Position numbers and translations under genes: made by a program. The notes beneath the pieces were generated by a model. The model worked only from the letters and a program-made list of their open reading frames with translations. It searched no databases and was not told the DNA's origin. Positions 46,408 through 54,532 of a stretch of DNA of 64,000 nt are shown here, one piece after another. Within the stretch, counting starts at the first letter, position 1. Each line of letters starts with the position of its first letter. Source of the stretch: Clostridioides difficile ATCC 9689 = DSM 1296 (GTDB taxonomy: Bacteria; Bacillota; Clostridia; Peptostreptococcales; Peptostreptococcaceae); the NCBI RefSeq assembly GCF_001077535.1, contig NZ_CP011968.1:2542001-2606000 (forward strand). The letters run 5' to 3'.

Positions 46408-47485
46408 GATTTCCTATGACCTCTTTCATCTTTGGTATTATTGATTTAAATGCAAATAAAATAATTAAAATAGTACATACATACTCAAAACTATCAGGTA
46501 TATTTAACATTAGTTTATTTGCCAACTGTATTGAAGAATTTGTTGCATCTAAATTTACTGAGTTATTATTCACTAAAAGTAAATTTGTTATATATCCAAT
46601 TATTATTGAAGACAGTGTCAAAGTTACAGAATATATAATAACAGTTCTTTTTCCAATAAGTTTAAACATACTTATAAGTTCTGGTAGATTTGTAGCTGCT
46701 CCAGCTATTAGAAATGTTATCGCTATACCAGGAGATGCTCCACTTGCAACAAGGGCTGCTATAAACGGTATATGTCCTACAGCACATACATACATAACAC
46801 ATGCAAGTATTGCTATACTTCCAAGAGATAGCAAACCTGGATTTCCTAAATATTTTTGAATTATACTATTTGGAAAAATAGTTGTTATAAATCCTGCAAA
46901 AACCATACCCATTACTACATATTTACTAATAGTAAGGGCTAATTCACCAAAAGACCATTTAAGACCATCAATCATATTTCCCATAAAACTTCTTTTTTCT
47001 TCTTCTAATTCTATTACTTCTTCCTCTGAATCATTATGAAGTGATAATTCTTCTTTTCCAAAACAATTTCCTAAAAATCCTACTAAAAATGGTACTAAAA
47101 AACCAGCTATTAGATAAATGATTGTAACTTTAGGACCTAAAAGACCTAGACAAAGAACTACAGCTATTGGATTTATTATTGGAGTTGATGTCATAAAAGC
47201 AAGTACTGGTCCTAAATATGCTCCTGAATAATACATACTTATTCCAAGTGGTATTACTCCACAACTACATATTGGTAAAAACATTCCTGAGATAGTACTT
47301 TTAATTAAAGAAGAAAATTTCTTATTTCCAAGTTGTTTTTGAAACCTTCTTGGAGTTAAAACATTGTGAAGTACACCTGCCAATATAAAACTTATCATAA
47401 GCCATCCTGATGCTCCATTCAGTGTAACTATAGAAGCTACTATAGTATCTTTAACTCCATTTAAAACAATTTCTAATATATTCAT
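46400..47485 (-). CDS. saoE: ArsP-type permease of the Sao system
   Basis: Membrane protein of 361 residues in the ArsP/DUF318 permease family, some members of which export organoarsenicals. About eight to ten membrane segments surround an acidic loop (about 155-175). The family motifs LPICSCGVIPLG and TSTPIINP are clear, the CSC pair being a likely metal(loid) site. A second Cys cluster lies at CVMYVCAVGH. It follows the Sec thioredoxin by 26 bases. An efflux role in this operon is inferred. Confidence 0.85.
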   Translation of the reverse strand: MNILEIVLNGVKDTIVASIVTLNGASGWLMISFILAGVLHNVLTPRRFQKQLGNKKFSSLIKSTISGMFLPICSCGVIPLGISMYYSGAYLGPVLAFMTSTPIINPIAVVLCLGLLGPKVTIIYLIAGFLVPFLVGFLGNCFGKEELSLHNDSEEEVIELEEEKRSFMGNMIDGLKWSFGELALTISKYVVMGMVFAGFITTIFPNSIIQKYLGNPGLLSLGSIAILACVMYVCAVGHIPFIAALVASGASPGIAITFLIAGAATNLPELISMFKLIGKRTVIIYSVTLTLSSIIIGYITNLLLVNNNSVNLDATNSSIQLANKLMLNIPDSFEYVCTILIILFAFKSIIPKMKEVIGNHA

Positions 47486-47511
47486 TTTTGATACTCCTAA
47501 TTTTTAAACTT

Positions 47512-47769
47512 TTAATTATTGTTTATAGCTTCTACTATTGCCCTTTCAATTGTATCTTTATTTAATCTATCATATTTCTTTTTCTGATTTATTATTAAAG
47601 TTCCTTTTGTTATAATCCCATATTTTTTTATATACGAAAAATCTTTCCCTGCTTGATATAATTTTATTTCCAATTTATCAGCATATTTTTCTGACATTTT
47701 TTTTATAAACACTCCATGTTCATCACAAGATGGTCAAGTGTTTATAAATTCAACTAAAATTTTAGACAT
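47512..47769 (-). CDS. saoT: thioredoxin-like selenoprotein with UPSC active site
   Basis: 85-residue thioredoxin-fold protein. The ATG at 47769 opens MSKILVEFINT, then TGA (47734-47736) gives U12 followed by P-S-C15: a UPSC redox motif exactly where thioredoxins carry CxxC, after the first beta strand. The frame then stays open to the TAA at 47512. An in-frame TAA lies just before the ATG, fixing the start, with GGGGAT as ribosome site. A conventional call finds only the C-terminal 66 codons. CACT-CCAT / ATGGAGTG around the TGA can fold into a SECIS-like stem. Likely reductant for another Sao protein. Confidence 0.88.
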
Positions 47770-47858
47770 TTGTTAATCCCCTACTTTAAACAATTTATCT
47801 TTTACTTAAAATAATCCACAGAAAATAAATTTTTCTATGGATTGTATCCTATACTAAT

Positions 47859-48191
47859 TTATAACGTTATAACTTGGTCCACACCTGCACTGCCTAAACA
47901 AGCATATAGGTTTGGGAAACATCCAATTGTAGCTCCATCAACCAAATTATTCTCTATACCTCTTTCTATAGCACATTGGTCACAAGCCATTATTATCATA
48001 TCAGTTTTTTCATGTAATTTACTTAGTCTCTCGCCTACAGGATTACCTTTAGATAAAAATAAGGTATTATCCATAAAGAAAAACATCCCTAGAACGTCTA
48101 CTCCATGAGTTCCTTGTTCAAGTTGTGGTATTATCATTTTGTCTAGAATTTTATGTGTATTAGTACTACTAAAAATATAAGCTACTTTCAT
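47859..48191 (-). CDS. saoD: DsrE-like protein of the Sao operon
   Basis: First gene of the operon: 110-residue cytoplasmic protein with the DsrE-like fold pattern (MKVAYIFSSTNTH.., alternating strands and helices). Cysteines occur in MACDQCA (a C-x2-C) and GCFPNLYACLG. DsrE relatives carry sulfur or act as thiol carriers. AGGGGGA precedes the ATG. Its promoter lies within an inverted repeat just upstream. Confidence 0.82.
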   Translation of the reverse strand: MKVAYIFSSTNTHKILDKMIIPQLEQGTHGVDVLGMFFFMDNTLFLSKGNPVGERLSKLHEKTDMIIMACDQCAIERGIENNLVDGATIGCFPNLYACLGSAGVDQVITL

Positions 48192-48225
48192 TTTTATTCC
48201 CCCTATACTTTTTATATTTTACAAA

Positions 48226-48276
48226 ATTTTACAGATACAATTATATTATAAGTTTATTCTTATTTATCTGTAAAAT
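48226..48276 (-). promoter_or_regulatory. sao operon promoter within a paired operator
   Basis: Minus-strand -35 TTTACA (48269-48274) and -10 TATAAT (48245-48250) are 18 bases apart. They are bracketed by perfect inverted arms ATTTTACAGATA (48226-48237) and TATCTGTAAAAT (48265-48276); one arm covers the -35 and the other lies just past the -10. That layout suits a repressor that responds to the system's substrate. Confidence 0.65.
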
Positions 48277-48374
48277 AGATATTAACTATATTATTAAAAG
48301 TGTATATAGTATTTATCTATTTTTATTAAATTATTGATTGATTTTTTTCTATTTTTATTAATTTTAATGAATAA

Positions 48375-48421
48375 AAAATAGACTCCTTAAATTTATAAAA
48401 CAAATTTAAGGAGTCTATTTT
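48375..48421 (-). terminator. terminator of the nad operon
   Basis: A 20-base perfect stem, AAAATAGACTCCTTAAATTT with its complement, flanks a seven-base loop. It is AT-flanked on both sides, so it may also insulate the sao promoter. Confidence 0.9.
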
Positions 48422-48446
48422 AATTAAGTTTATTTCAATATAAAAT

Positions 48447-49283
48447 TTATATATTTCTCAAATTCTTCATACTTATATCGAGAGCTTTAACAGAATGTGT
48501 AAGCGCTCCTACAGAAACAACATCCACACCAATTTTTCCTATATCTTCTATAGTATCTAAATTTACATTTCCGGAAAATTCTACAATGGCTCTTCCATTT
48601 ATAATATCTACTGCTTGTTTTGCCATTTCCAAACTCATATTATCCAACATTATTATATCTGCATTAGCTTCTATTGCTTCTTTTACCATGTCTAAAGTTT
48701 CCACTTCCACTTCTATCTTTCTAACAAAAGAAGTATTTTTTCTAGCTAATTCAACTGCCTTCTTAACACTACCAGCAGCCCCAATATGGTTGTCTTTAAG
48801 CAATATTCCATCAGATAAATTAAATCTATGATTGCATCCTCCACCTACTTTAACAGAATACTTATCTAATATTCTAAGATTAGGTATCGTTTTTCTACTA
48901 TCTAATAATTTTGTATTTGTACCTTCAAGCTTTTCAACATACCTACTTGTAATAGTAGCTATACCACTCATTCTCTGTAAATAATTCAATGCTACACGCT
49001 CTCCTACAAGTAAGTTTCTAGTACTACCTGTTAATACAGCTATCTTTTCACGATTCTTTACTCTATCACCATCATTTTTATATAATTTTACATCTACATC
49101 ACCAAGTATCTCAAAAACTCTCTTAAATACACCTAAGCCAGCTATTATACCATCTTGTTTACAAATTAAATCTACAGTAGATTTAGAATTTTCATCCACA
49201 ATAGAATTAGTTGTTATATCTTCACTTGGAACATCTTCTATCAAAGCATCCTGTATCATTCTATCAATAATCAAATAATTCAT
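48447..49283 (-). CDS. nadC: nicotinate-nucleotide pyrophosphorylase (quinolinate phosphoribosyltransferase)
   Basis: Converts quinolinate and PRPP to nicotinate mononucleotide, last step of the nadA-nadB-nadC route to NAD. The 278-residue protein has GERVALNYLQRMSGIAT, LDSRKTIPNLR and VGGGCNHRFNLSDGILLKDNH in pieces typical of NadC. I chose the ATG at 49283 behind GAGGA; it overlaps nadB by 20 bases, implying coupling. A longer frame adds nine residues. Confidence 0.95.
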   Translation of the reverse strand: MNYLIIDRMIQDALIEDVPSEDITTNSIVDENSKSTVDLICKQDGIIAGLGVFKRVFEILGDVDVKLYKNDGDRVKNREKIAVLTGSTRNLLVGERVALNYLQRMSGIATITSRYVEKLEGTNTKLLDSRKTIPNLRILDKYSVKVGGGCNHRFNLSDGILLKDNHIGAAGSVKKAVELARKNTSFVRKIEVEVETLDMVKEAIEANADIIMLDNMSLEMAKQAVDIINGRAIVEFSGNVNLDTIEDIGKIGVDVVSVGALTHSVKALDISMKNLRNI

Positions 49284-50565
49284 CGCCAAAATCCTCACTT
49301 GTTCTTTCAATTTCTTTTATGACTAATATTTTATTTTCTTTTTTTACCTGTTCTATATCTATATCCATATCTGGTACATCTATAAACTTAACTTTTACAT
49401 TATCTATAACTGAGTTTATATTTTTAGCTGCTCTTTTTGAAAATACAAGCCCTTCAAGTAATGAATTACTTGCCAATCTATTGGCTCCATGAACACCTGT
49501 ACAACTAATTTCACCAACTGCATATAAATTTTCCATAGATGTTTTTGAATCCAAATCTACATGTATCCCGCCCATAAAATAATGTTGTGCAGGAGATACC
49601 TTTATACATTCTTTCGTTATGTCTGTTCCTCTAGCTAAACATTCATTATAAATAAAAGAAAATCTATTAATTAAATATTCACTATCTAAATGTGTTGCAT
49701 CTAAATACACATAAGGTAATTTATCTTTTTCCATTTGCTCAAAAATAGCTTTTGAAACTACATCTCTAGGAAGAAGTTCATCCACAAATCTTTCTTTATT
49801 TTTATTTAAAAGTTTAGCTCCCTCTCCTCTTAATGATTCAGATATAAGCATTCTCCTACCTTCATTATTTTCTTCATAAAAGGCTGTAGGATGTATTTGA
49901 ATATATTCTAAATTTTCTATTTTTATATTATTTCTTAAAGCTATTGCAATTCCATCACCTGTAAGATGTCTTTGATTAGTAGAATTTTTAAAAAGCCCAC
50001 CAATTCCACCTGTAGCTAAAACTACTATTTTTGAAAAAACATGAATCTCTTTTTTAGATTTAAAAATTCTAGCTCCTATACATTTATTGCCATCTTTTAA
50101 TATATCTAAAAGATAGGCATCTTCTATAAGAGTTATATTTTCTCTAGTTTTAGCTTCTTTTAATAAAGTTTTAAAAACAACTTCTCCAGTATTATCCTTA
50201 CTATGAACTATTCGATTTACACTATGTGCTCCTTCTCTTGTGTAATCTATCTCTCCATTTTCTTTGTCTAAAGGCATACCATATTCTACTATCTGCCCTA
50301 CATTTTCTATAGATTCATCTGCAAGTACTTGAACTGCTTCAACTCTATTTTTATACTGCCCAGCCTTCATTGTATCTTCTACAAAGGATTCTATATCATC
50401 AATATTTCTAGCAGTTGAAATTCCACCTTGTGCAAGATATGTATTGTTGTTTTCAATTGTTGATTTCGATACTACTAGCACATTTAAACTTTTATCTAAA
50501 TTTAATGCACAGTATAATCCTGAAACTCCACTTCCAACTATTAAAACATCTTGTTCTAAATTCAT
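49264..50565 (-). CDS. nadB: L-aspartate oxidase
   Basis: FAD enzyme that makes iminoaspartate for NadA. FAD-binding GSGVSGLYCALNL is at the N-terminus and the succinate dehydrogenase-like GGIGGLF and HPTAFY motifs follow. At 433 residues it lacks much of the C-terminal helical domain of the E. coli protein (about 540), as in some anaerobes, where an acceptor such as fumarate replaces oxygen. Lies 12 bases after nadA. Confidence 0.93.
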   Translation of the reverse strand: MNLEQDVLIVGSGVSGLYCALNLDKSLNVLVVSKSTIENNNTYLAQGGISTARNIDDIESFVEDTMKAGQYKNRVEAVQVLADESIENVGQIVEYGMPLDKENGEIDYTREGAHSVNRIVHSKDNTGEVVFKTLLKEAKTRENITLIEDAYLLDILKDGNKCIGARIFKSKKEIHVFSKIVVLATGGIGGLFKNSTNQRHLTGDGIAIALRNNIKIENLEYIQIHPTAFYEENNEGRRMLISESLRGEGAKLLNKNKERFVDELLPRDVVSKAIFEQMEKDKLPYVYLDATHLDSEYLINRFSFIYNECLARGTDITKECIKVSPAQHYFMGGIHVDLDSKTSMENLYAVGEISCTGVHGANRLASNSLLEGLVFSKRAAKNINSVIDNVKVKFIDVPDMDIDIEQVKKENKILVIKEIERTSEDFGDELFDY

Positions 50566-50577
50566 AAGTCTATCCCT

Positions 50578-51492
50578 CTATCCTTCTGCTAATTTGTGCA
50601 TGTTAAGCAGTGAATTTAAAGCCTTTTCCATGATTTCATCTTCTACAATAACTTCATTTTCCATATTTTTAAGTGTACTATATAAATTTTCTAATGTTGT
50701 CTTTTTCATATCTGTACATAGTATTTTTCCACCAGGAATATAAAAGTTTTTATTAGGATTATTTTTCTTTAATTCATGTAATATACCTTCTTCAGTTGCT
50801 ATTATAAAGTCTTTGTTTTTACTATTAGTAGCATATTTTATTATTCCTGATGTACTACCTACATAATCTCCTAAATCTCTTATTTCTTTTTTACATTCTG
50901 GATGTACTAATACTTCTGCATTTTTATACTTATCTTTTAACTCAATTATTTCTTCAGCTCTTATATTGTTATGGTATTTACAATATCCGTCCCAAAATAT
51001 AAAGTTTTTATCTGGAAATTGTTCTGCAATATATCCTCCTAAATTTTTATCTGGAAGGAATATAATTTCTTTATTATCTATGTTTTCTAGTATTTTAATT
51101 GCACTAGAAGATGTAACAGAAACATCACAATGTGCCTTAACTTTAGCTGTAGAGTTTATATAACATACAACCAAAGCATTTGGATACTGTTGTTTTAATT
51201 TTATCACGCCTTCTTCATCTACCATATCTGCCATAGCACACCCAGCGTTACTTACTGGCATCAATACAGTTTTTTCAGGTGATAATATCTTAGCACTTTC
51301 TCCCATAAACCTTACTCCACAAAATACAACCACTTCTTCTTTACAATCTCTAGCAATCTCACTTAAATAATATGAGTCACCAACTGCATCTGCTAATTCT
51401 TGTATTTCTGGTGGTTGATAAAAATGGGCAAGTATTATTGCATTTTTTTCTTTCTTTAGCTCTTTGATTTGATATGTTAAATCTTTATCCAT
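50578..51492 (-). CDS. nadA: quinolinate synthase
   Basis: 4Fe-4S enzyme that condenses iminoaspartate with dihydroxyacetone phosphate. The three cluster cysteines fit C84 (NAGCAMADM), C171 (DGYCKYH) and C259 (GGKILCTDM). The 304-residue length is that of the short Firmicute/Thermotoga type. First gene of the operon, under a NiaR-like operator, so it should be repressed by niacin. Confidence 0.95.
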   Translation of the reverse strand: MDKDLTYQIKELKKEKNAIILAHFYQPPEIQELADAVGDSYYLSEIARDCKEEVVVFCGVRFMGESAKILSPEKTVLMPVSNAGCAMADMVDEEGVIKLKQQYPNALVVCYINSTAKVKAHCDVSVTSSSAIKILENIDNKEIIFLPDKNLGGYIAEQFPDKNFIFWDGYCKYHNNIRAEEIIELKDKYKNAEVLVHPECKKEIRDLGDYVGSTSGIIKYATNSKNKDFIIATEEGILHELKKNNPNKNFYIPGGKILCTDMKKTTLENLYSTLKNMENEVIVEDEIMEKALNSLLNMHKLAEG

Positions 51493-51514
51493 AATTGCAC
51501 CGCTTTCTATATGT

Positions 51515-51534
51515 ACTAGTGTATATACACCTGT
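51515..51534 (-). promoter_or_regulatory. NiaR-like operator of the nad operon
   Basis: Minus strand ACAGGTGTATATACACTAGT fits the niacin repressor NiaR pattern (ACAGGTGT..ACAC-type palindrome). It lies directly after the -10 box, where it would block transcription. Confidence 0.6.
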
Positions 51535-51540
51535 AAACTC

Positions 51541-51569
51541 ATTATATCACTTGACTATTCTTTCTTCAA
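51541..51569 (-). promoter_or_regulatory. promoter of nadA-nadB-nadC
   Basis: Minus-strand TTGAAG (51564-51569) and TATAAT (51541-51546, extended by an upstream TG) with a 17-base spacer. The rest of the gap to the next gene (51570-51909) is AT-rich; I see no T-box or riboswitch in it. Confidence 0.75.
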
Positions 51570-51909
51570 GAATTTTAAACCTCTTAATATTGTTAAGATA
51601 TAGACATTTATATTCTCAATTGATTTTCCTTTTTTCTCCATCTATTTAAACTAATTTTTATATTTTTTAATTTTTTTGTAAAATATTATCAGAATTTTGT
51701 TTATATTCTTTATTGCTATAACATTGAAAATATTACCAAATACCTGTATACTAAGTACATGGTTATGTATATGTATTTATTTCTGAAATTATATTAGTTG
51801 TAATACTTTATAGAATTTGTAGGTTGTCCAGAATTAAATTCAATATAAATCTACACATTTAGATAATATGTATACAAAGACCAAAAAATTTTATAAATGG
51901 GGTGATATT

Positions 51910-53367
51910 ATGACAACATTCTTAATCGGCTTGGCTATATTACTAATAGGAGGTGCTTTATACGGTGCTTATTGTGAAAAAGTATTTGGCCCAGATGACA
52001 GAAAAACACCTGCACTTGCTCAAAGTGATGGAGTAGACTATGTCCCAATGAAAAAATGGAAAAATAGTCTAATTGAGTTGCTTAATATAGCTGGTACAGG
52101 ACCAATTCTAGGACCTATCCAAGGTATATTGTTTGGTCCAATAGCATTCATACTAATACCTATTGGCTGTGTATTTGGAGGAGCTTTGCATGACTATATG
52201 AGTGGAATGATTAGTATAAGAGAAAAAGGAGCACAAATGCCTTCTCTTATCAGTAGATTTTTAGGTAATAAAGTATTTCAAGTCTATAATATATTCCTTT
52301 GTCTTTTAATGCTTTTAGTTGGTGCAGTTTTTATTTATACACCTGGGGATTTAGTTGTTACTCAAATTTTAAATATGAAATCGACTATAAATAATCCAGT
52401 TGTCTGGATAGTTTATGGACTTATCTTTCTATATTACTTGTGTGCAACACTATTTCCAATTGATAAAATCATAGGAAAGGTATATCCAATATTTGGAGCT
52501 ATTCTACTTTTATCTGCTGCTGGTGTTGGAATTGGAATCTTTACACAAGGTTATGATTTAGCTAATTTAAGTCTTGCAAATTGGAAAGGTATTCATCCTG
52601 ATGGTATTCCTCTTATTCCTACATTCTTTGTTACAGTTGCTTGTGGTATTGTTTCTGGATTCCACTCAACTCAAGCTACTCTTATAGCAAGATCAGTTTC
52701 AAATGAAAAAGAAGGAAAAACTACTTTTTATAATATGATGATTTTAGAAGGTTTAATTGCAATGATTTGGGCTGCAGCTGCTATGGGTATTTACAATAAA
52801 GGAATACCTAAGGAATTAGTAGGTTCTCCTGATGTAATAGGTTTGGTTGCAAGAGATTTACTTGGTTCTATTGGTGGTATCATAGCTATAATAGGTGTAA
52901 TTGTTTTACCAATAACTTCTGGAGATACAGCTTTAAGATCTTTAAGATTAATGCTTGCAGATTACTTTCATTATGACCAAAAGGAAAAAAAACATCGTGT
53001 TATATTGTCAATCTGTATATTTATTCCTGTCATAGCCATCCTTATATTTGCAAAGCTTAGTGCTTCTGGATTTAATATATTGTGGAGATACTTCTCTTGG
53101 AGTAATCAAACTATTGCCATATTTGCATTTGCAATGATTACAGTTTACCTTATAATAAAAGAAAAGAATTATATTATAAGCTTAATTCCTGGTATGTTTT
53201 ATTCCTTTGTTATATTCAGTTATATATTTAATGCTCAAATTGGATTTAACTTAAACATAAATATATCATATGTTTTAGCTGCCATATTTACTGTATTATA
53301 TGCTATTTTAACTGTACGCTCTGGTAGAAAGTTAAAAAGCAAAGCAGATACTAAGTTGGCTGACTAA
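51910..53367 (+). CDS. CstA-family carbon starvation/peptide or pyruvate transporter
   Basis: Membrane protein of 485 residues with about 12-14 segments. CstA-family marks are the early GPDDRKTPA, the GTGPILGPIQG loop, and the TQATLIARSVSNE region. Some members import peptides or pyruvate; the substrate here is not known. I chose the ATG at 51910 behind GGGGTGAT; the longer frame starts 14 codons earlier with no ribosome site. It is monocistronic, ending at a clear terminator. Confidence 0.88.
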   Translation: MTTFLIGLAILLIGGALYGAYCEKVFGPDDRKTPALAQSDGVDYVPMKKWKNSLIELLNIAGTGPILGPIQGILFGPIAFILIPIGCVFGGALHDYMSGMISIREKGAQMPSLISRFLGNKVFQVYNIFLCLLMLLVGAVFIYTPGDLVVTQILNMKSTINNPVVWIVYGLIFLYYLCATLFPIDKIIGKVYPIFGAILLLSAAGVGIGIFTQGYDLANLSLANWKGIHPDGIPLIPTFFVTVACGIVSGFHSTQATLIARSVSNEKEGKTTFYNMMILEGLIAMIWAAAAMGIYNKGIPKELVGSPDVIGLVARDLLGSIGGIIAIIGVIVLPITSGDTALRSLRLMLADYFHYDQKEKKHRVILSICIFIPVIAILIFAKLSASGFNILWRYFSWSNQTIAIFAFAMITVYLIIKEKNYIISLIPGMFYSFVIFSYIFNAQIGFNLNINISYVLAAIFTVLYAILTVRSGRKLKSKADTKLAD

Positions 53368-53411
53368 ATCTAAATAAAATAATACTTAGAATAAATTTTA
53401 TTAAAAAATGA

Positions 53412-53454
53412 TAAAAAAGTAGGCAATCTCAAGTTAGATTTGCCTCTTTTTTAT
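53412..53454 (+). terminator. terminator of the CstA-family gene
   Basis: AGGCAATCT pairs with AGATTTGCCT across a short loop, with A-rich bases before and TTTTTTATTT after. Confidence 0.88.
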
Positions 53455-53589
53455 TTAATACAGTAATAAATACTTAAGTATTTACTCCTTATTGGAATAT
53501 TTATCCTAAATCTCTAATATAAATAAATAAAAGTTTTAAAATAATCTATTCGTTTATATACTTAAAATAAATTTTTTGGAGGAATACTT

Positions 53590-54018
53590 ATGAATAATAA
53601 ATTACATGAACTTGAAAAAAATCTACCAGAAACATCTTGTTCTTTTTGCACACATCTTTCATTTAAGGGGCCTAGCCTAGACTATAGATATGATATTAGA
53701 TGTGTTATTTCAGATACAAAGCCCGATTTTAGAGGATGTTGTGAATATTTTGAACCAGAATATACAGAATTAAATACAGGAGATTTAGACAATCTATACA
53801 TAAACTTTCTTGAGACATGCCTCAAGGTAAATTATAATGATTACATCAATTCTATGTATTGGAAGTTATTTAAAGAAAGAACCCTACTAGAAAACAATTT
53901 TAAATGTTCTATATGTGGATCAACTGAAAATGTTGATGTGTATCATGTTAATAAAAATTTAGGAAGGGAAACTTCCAAAGATGTAGTTGTTAAATGTGAT
54001 AAATGTAATTGTAAATAA
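53590..54018 (+). CDS. Cys-rich hypothetical protein
   Basis: Unrecognised 142-residue protein. The N-terminal part has CSFC, and later single Cys and a CC pair (RCVIS.., RGCCEYF). The C-terminal third has CSICGSTENVDVYHVN followed by VKCDKCNCK, a two-by-CxxC zinc-finger pattern with a histidine between, loosely recalling HNH or ribbon zinc proteins. GGAGGAAT site. Probably metal-binding; function unknown. Confidence 0.75.
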   Translation: MNNKLHELEKNLPETSCSFCTHLSFKGPSLDYRYDIRCVISDTKPDFRGCCEYFEPEYTELNTGDLDNLYINFLETCLKVNYNDYINSMYWKLFKERTLLENNFKCSICGSTENVDVYHVNKNLGRETSKDVVVKCDKCNCK

Positions 54019-54077
54019 GTGTATAAAATTTAGATAACTTCACATAATAAGTTTAAATAAAACTTAGGAGGTTATTT

Positions 54078-54386
54078 ATGAAAAATAATAATTTAAATTG
54101 TGCTGCTACTAATTGTGCTTATAATACTAGTGGATATTGTTATGCTGGTAGTATAAAAGTAGATGGAATGCAAGCAACTACTACAGAAAATACTTATTGT
54201 GCTTCTTTTGAAGACAAATATACATCTGGTATAACTAGTCGTTCTAATGAAACTAACCAAGTTGATACAGATAACATTCATTGTGAAGCTGTAAAATGTA
54301 AATACAATAAAAATGAACTTTGCAAAGCTGAAAAAGTTCATATAAATGAAAGAAATGCAAGTTGTGAAACTTTTGAAATGAAATAA
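54078..54386 (+). CDS. DUF1540-like protein with two Cys-rich repeats
   Basis: 102-residue protein with two copies of a small domain. The first (about 7-43) has NCAATNCAYNTSGYCYAGSI..YCASF; the second (about 68-99) has HCEAVKCKYNKNELCKAEKV..SCETF. A Ser/Thr-rich linker joins them. This matches the DUF1540 pattern, thought to be a small metal-binding unit found in spore-forming Firmicutes; the role is unknown. AGGAGG site before the ATG. Confidence 0.85.
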   Translation: MKNNNLNCAATNCAYNTSGYCYAGSIKVDGMQATTTENTYCASFEDKYTSGITSRSNETNQVDTDNIHCEAVKCKYNKNELCKAEKVHINERNASCETFEMK

Positions 54387-54430
54387 ATTTCTTTTTATTT
54401 AGTTTTATAGTATTTATACAAAGCAAAATT

Positions 54431-54484
54431 GAACCTATCAAATAGATGTCTTTATTAATGATGTCTATTTATAGGTTCTTTTTT
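54431..54484 (+). terminator. terminator of the DUF1540-like gene
   Basis: GAACCTATCAAATAGA pairs with TCTATTTATAGGTTC and is followed by TTTTTT. Confidence 0.88.
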
Positions 54485-54532
54485 AAAACAATTCATAATT
54501 TATATATAAAAATAAATTATTATTTTAATATA

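Noticed and set aside
51570-51909. Possible T-box or riboswitch before the CstA-family gene
   Set aside because: No T-box core sequence, terminator or conserved aptamer blocks were found.
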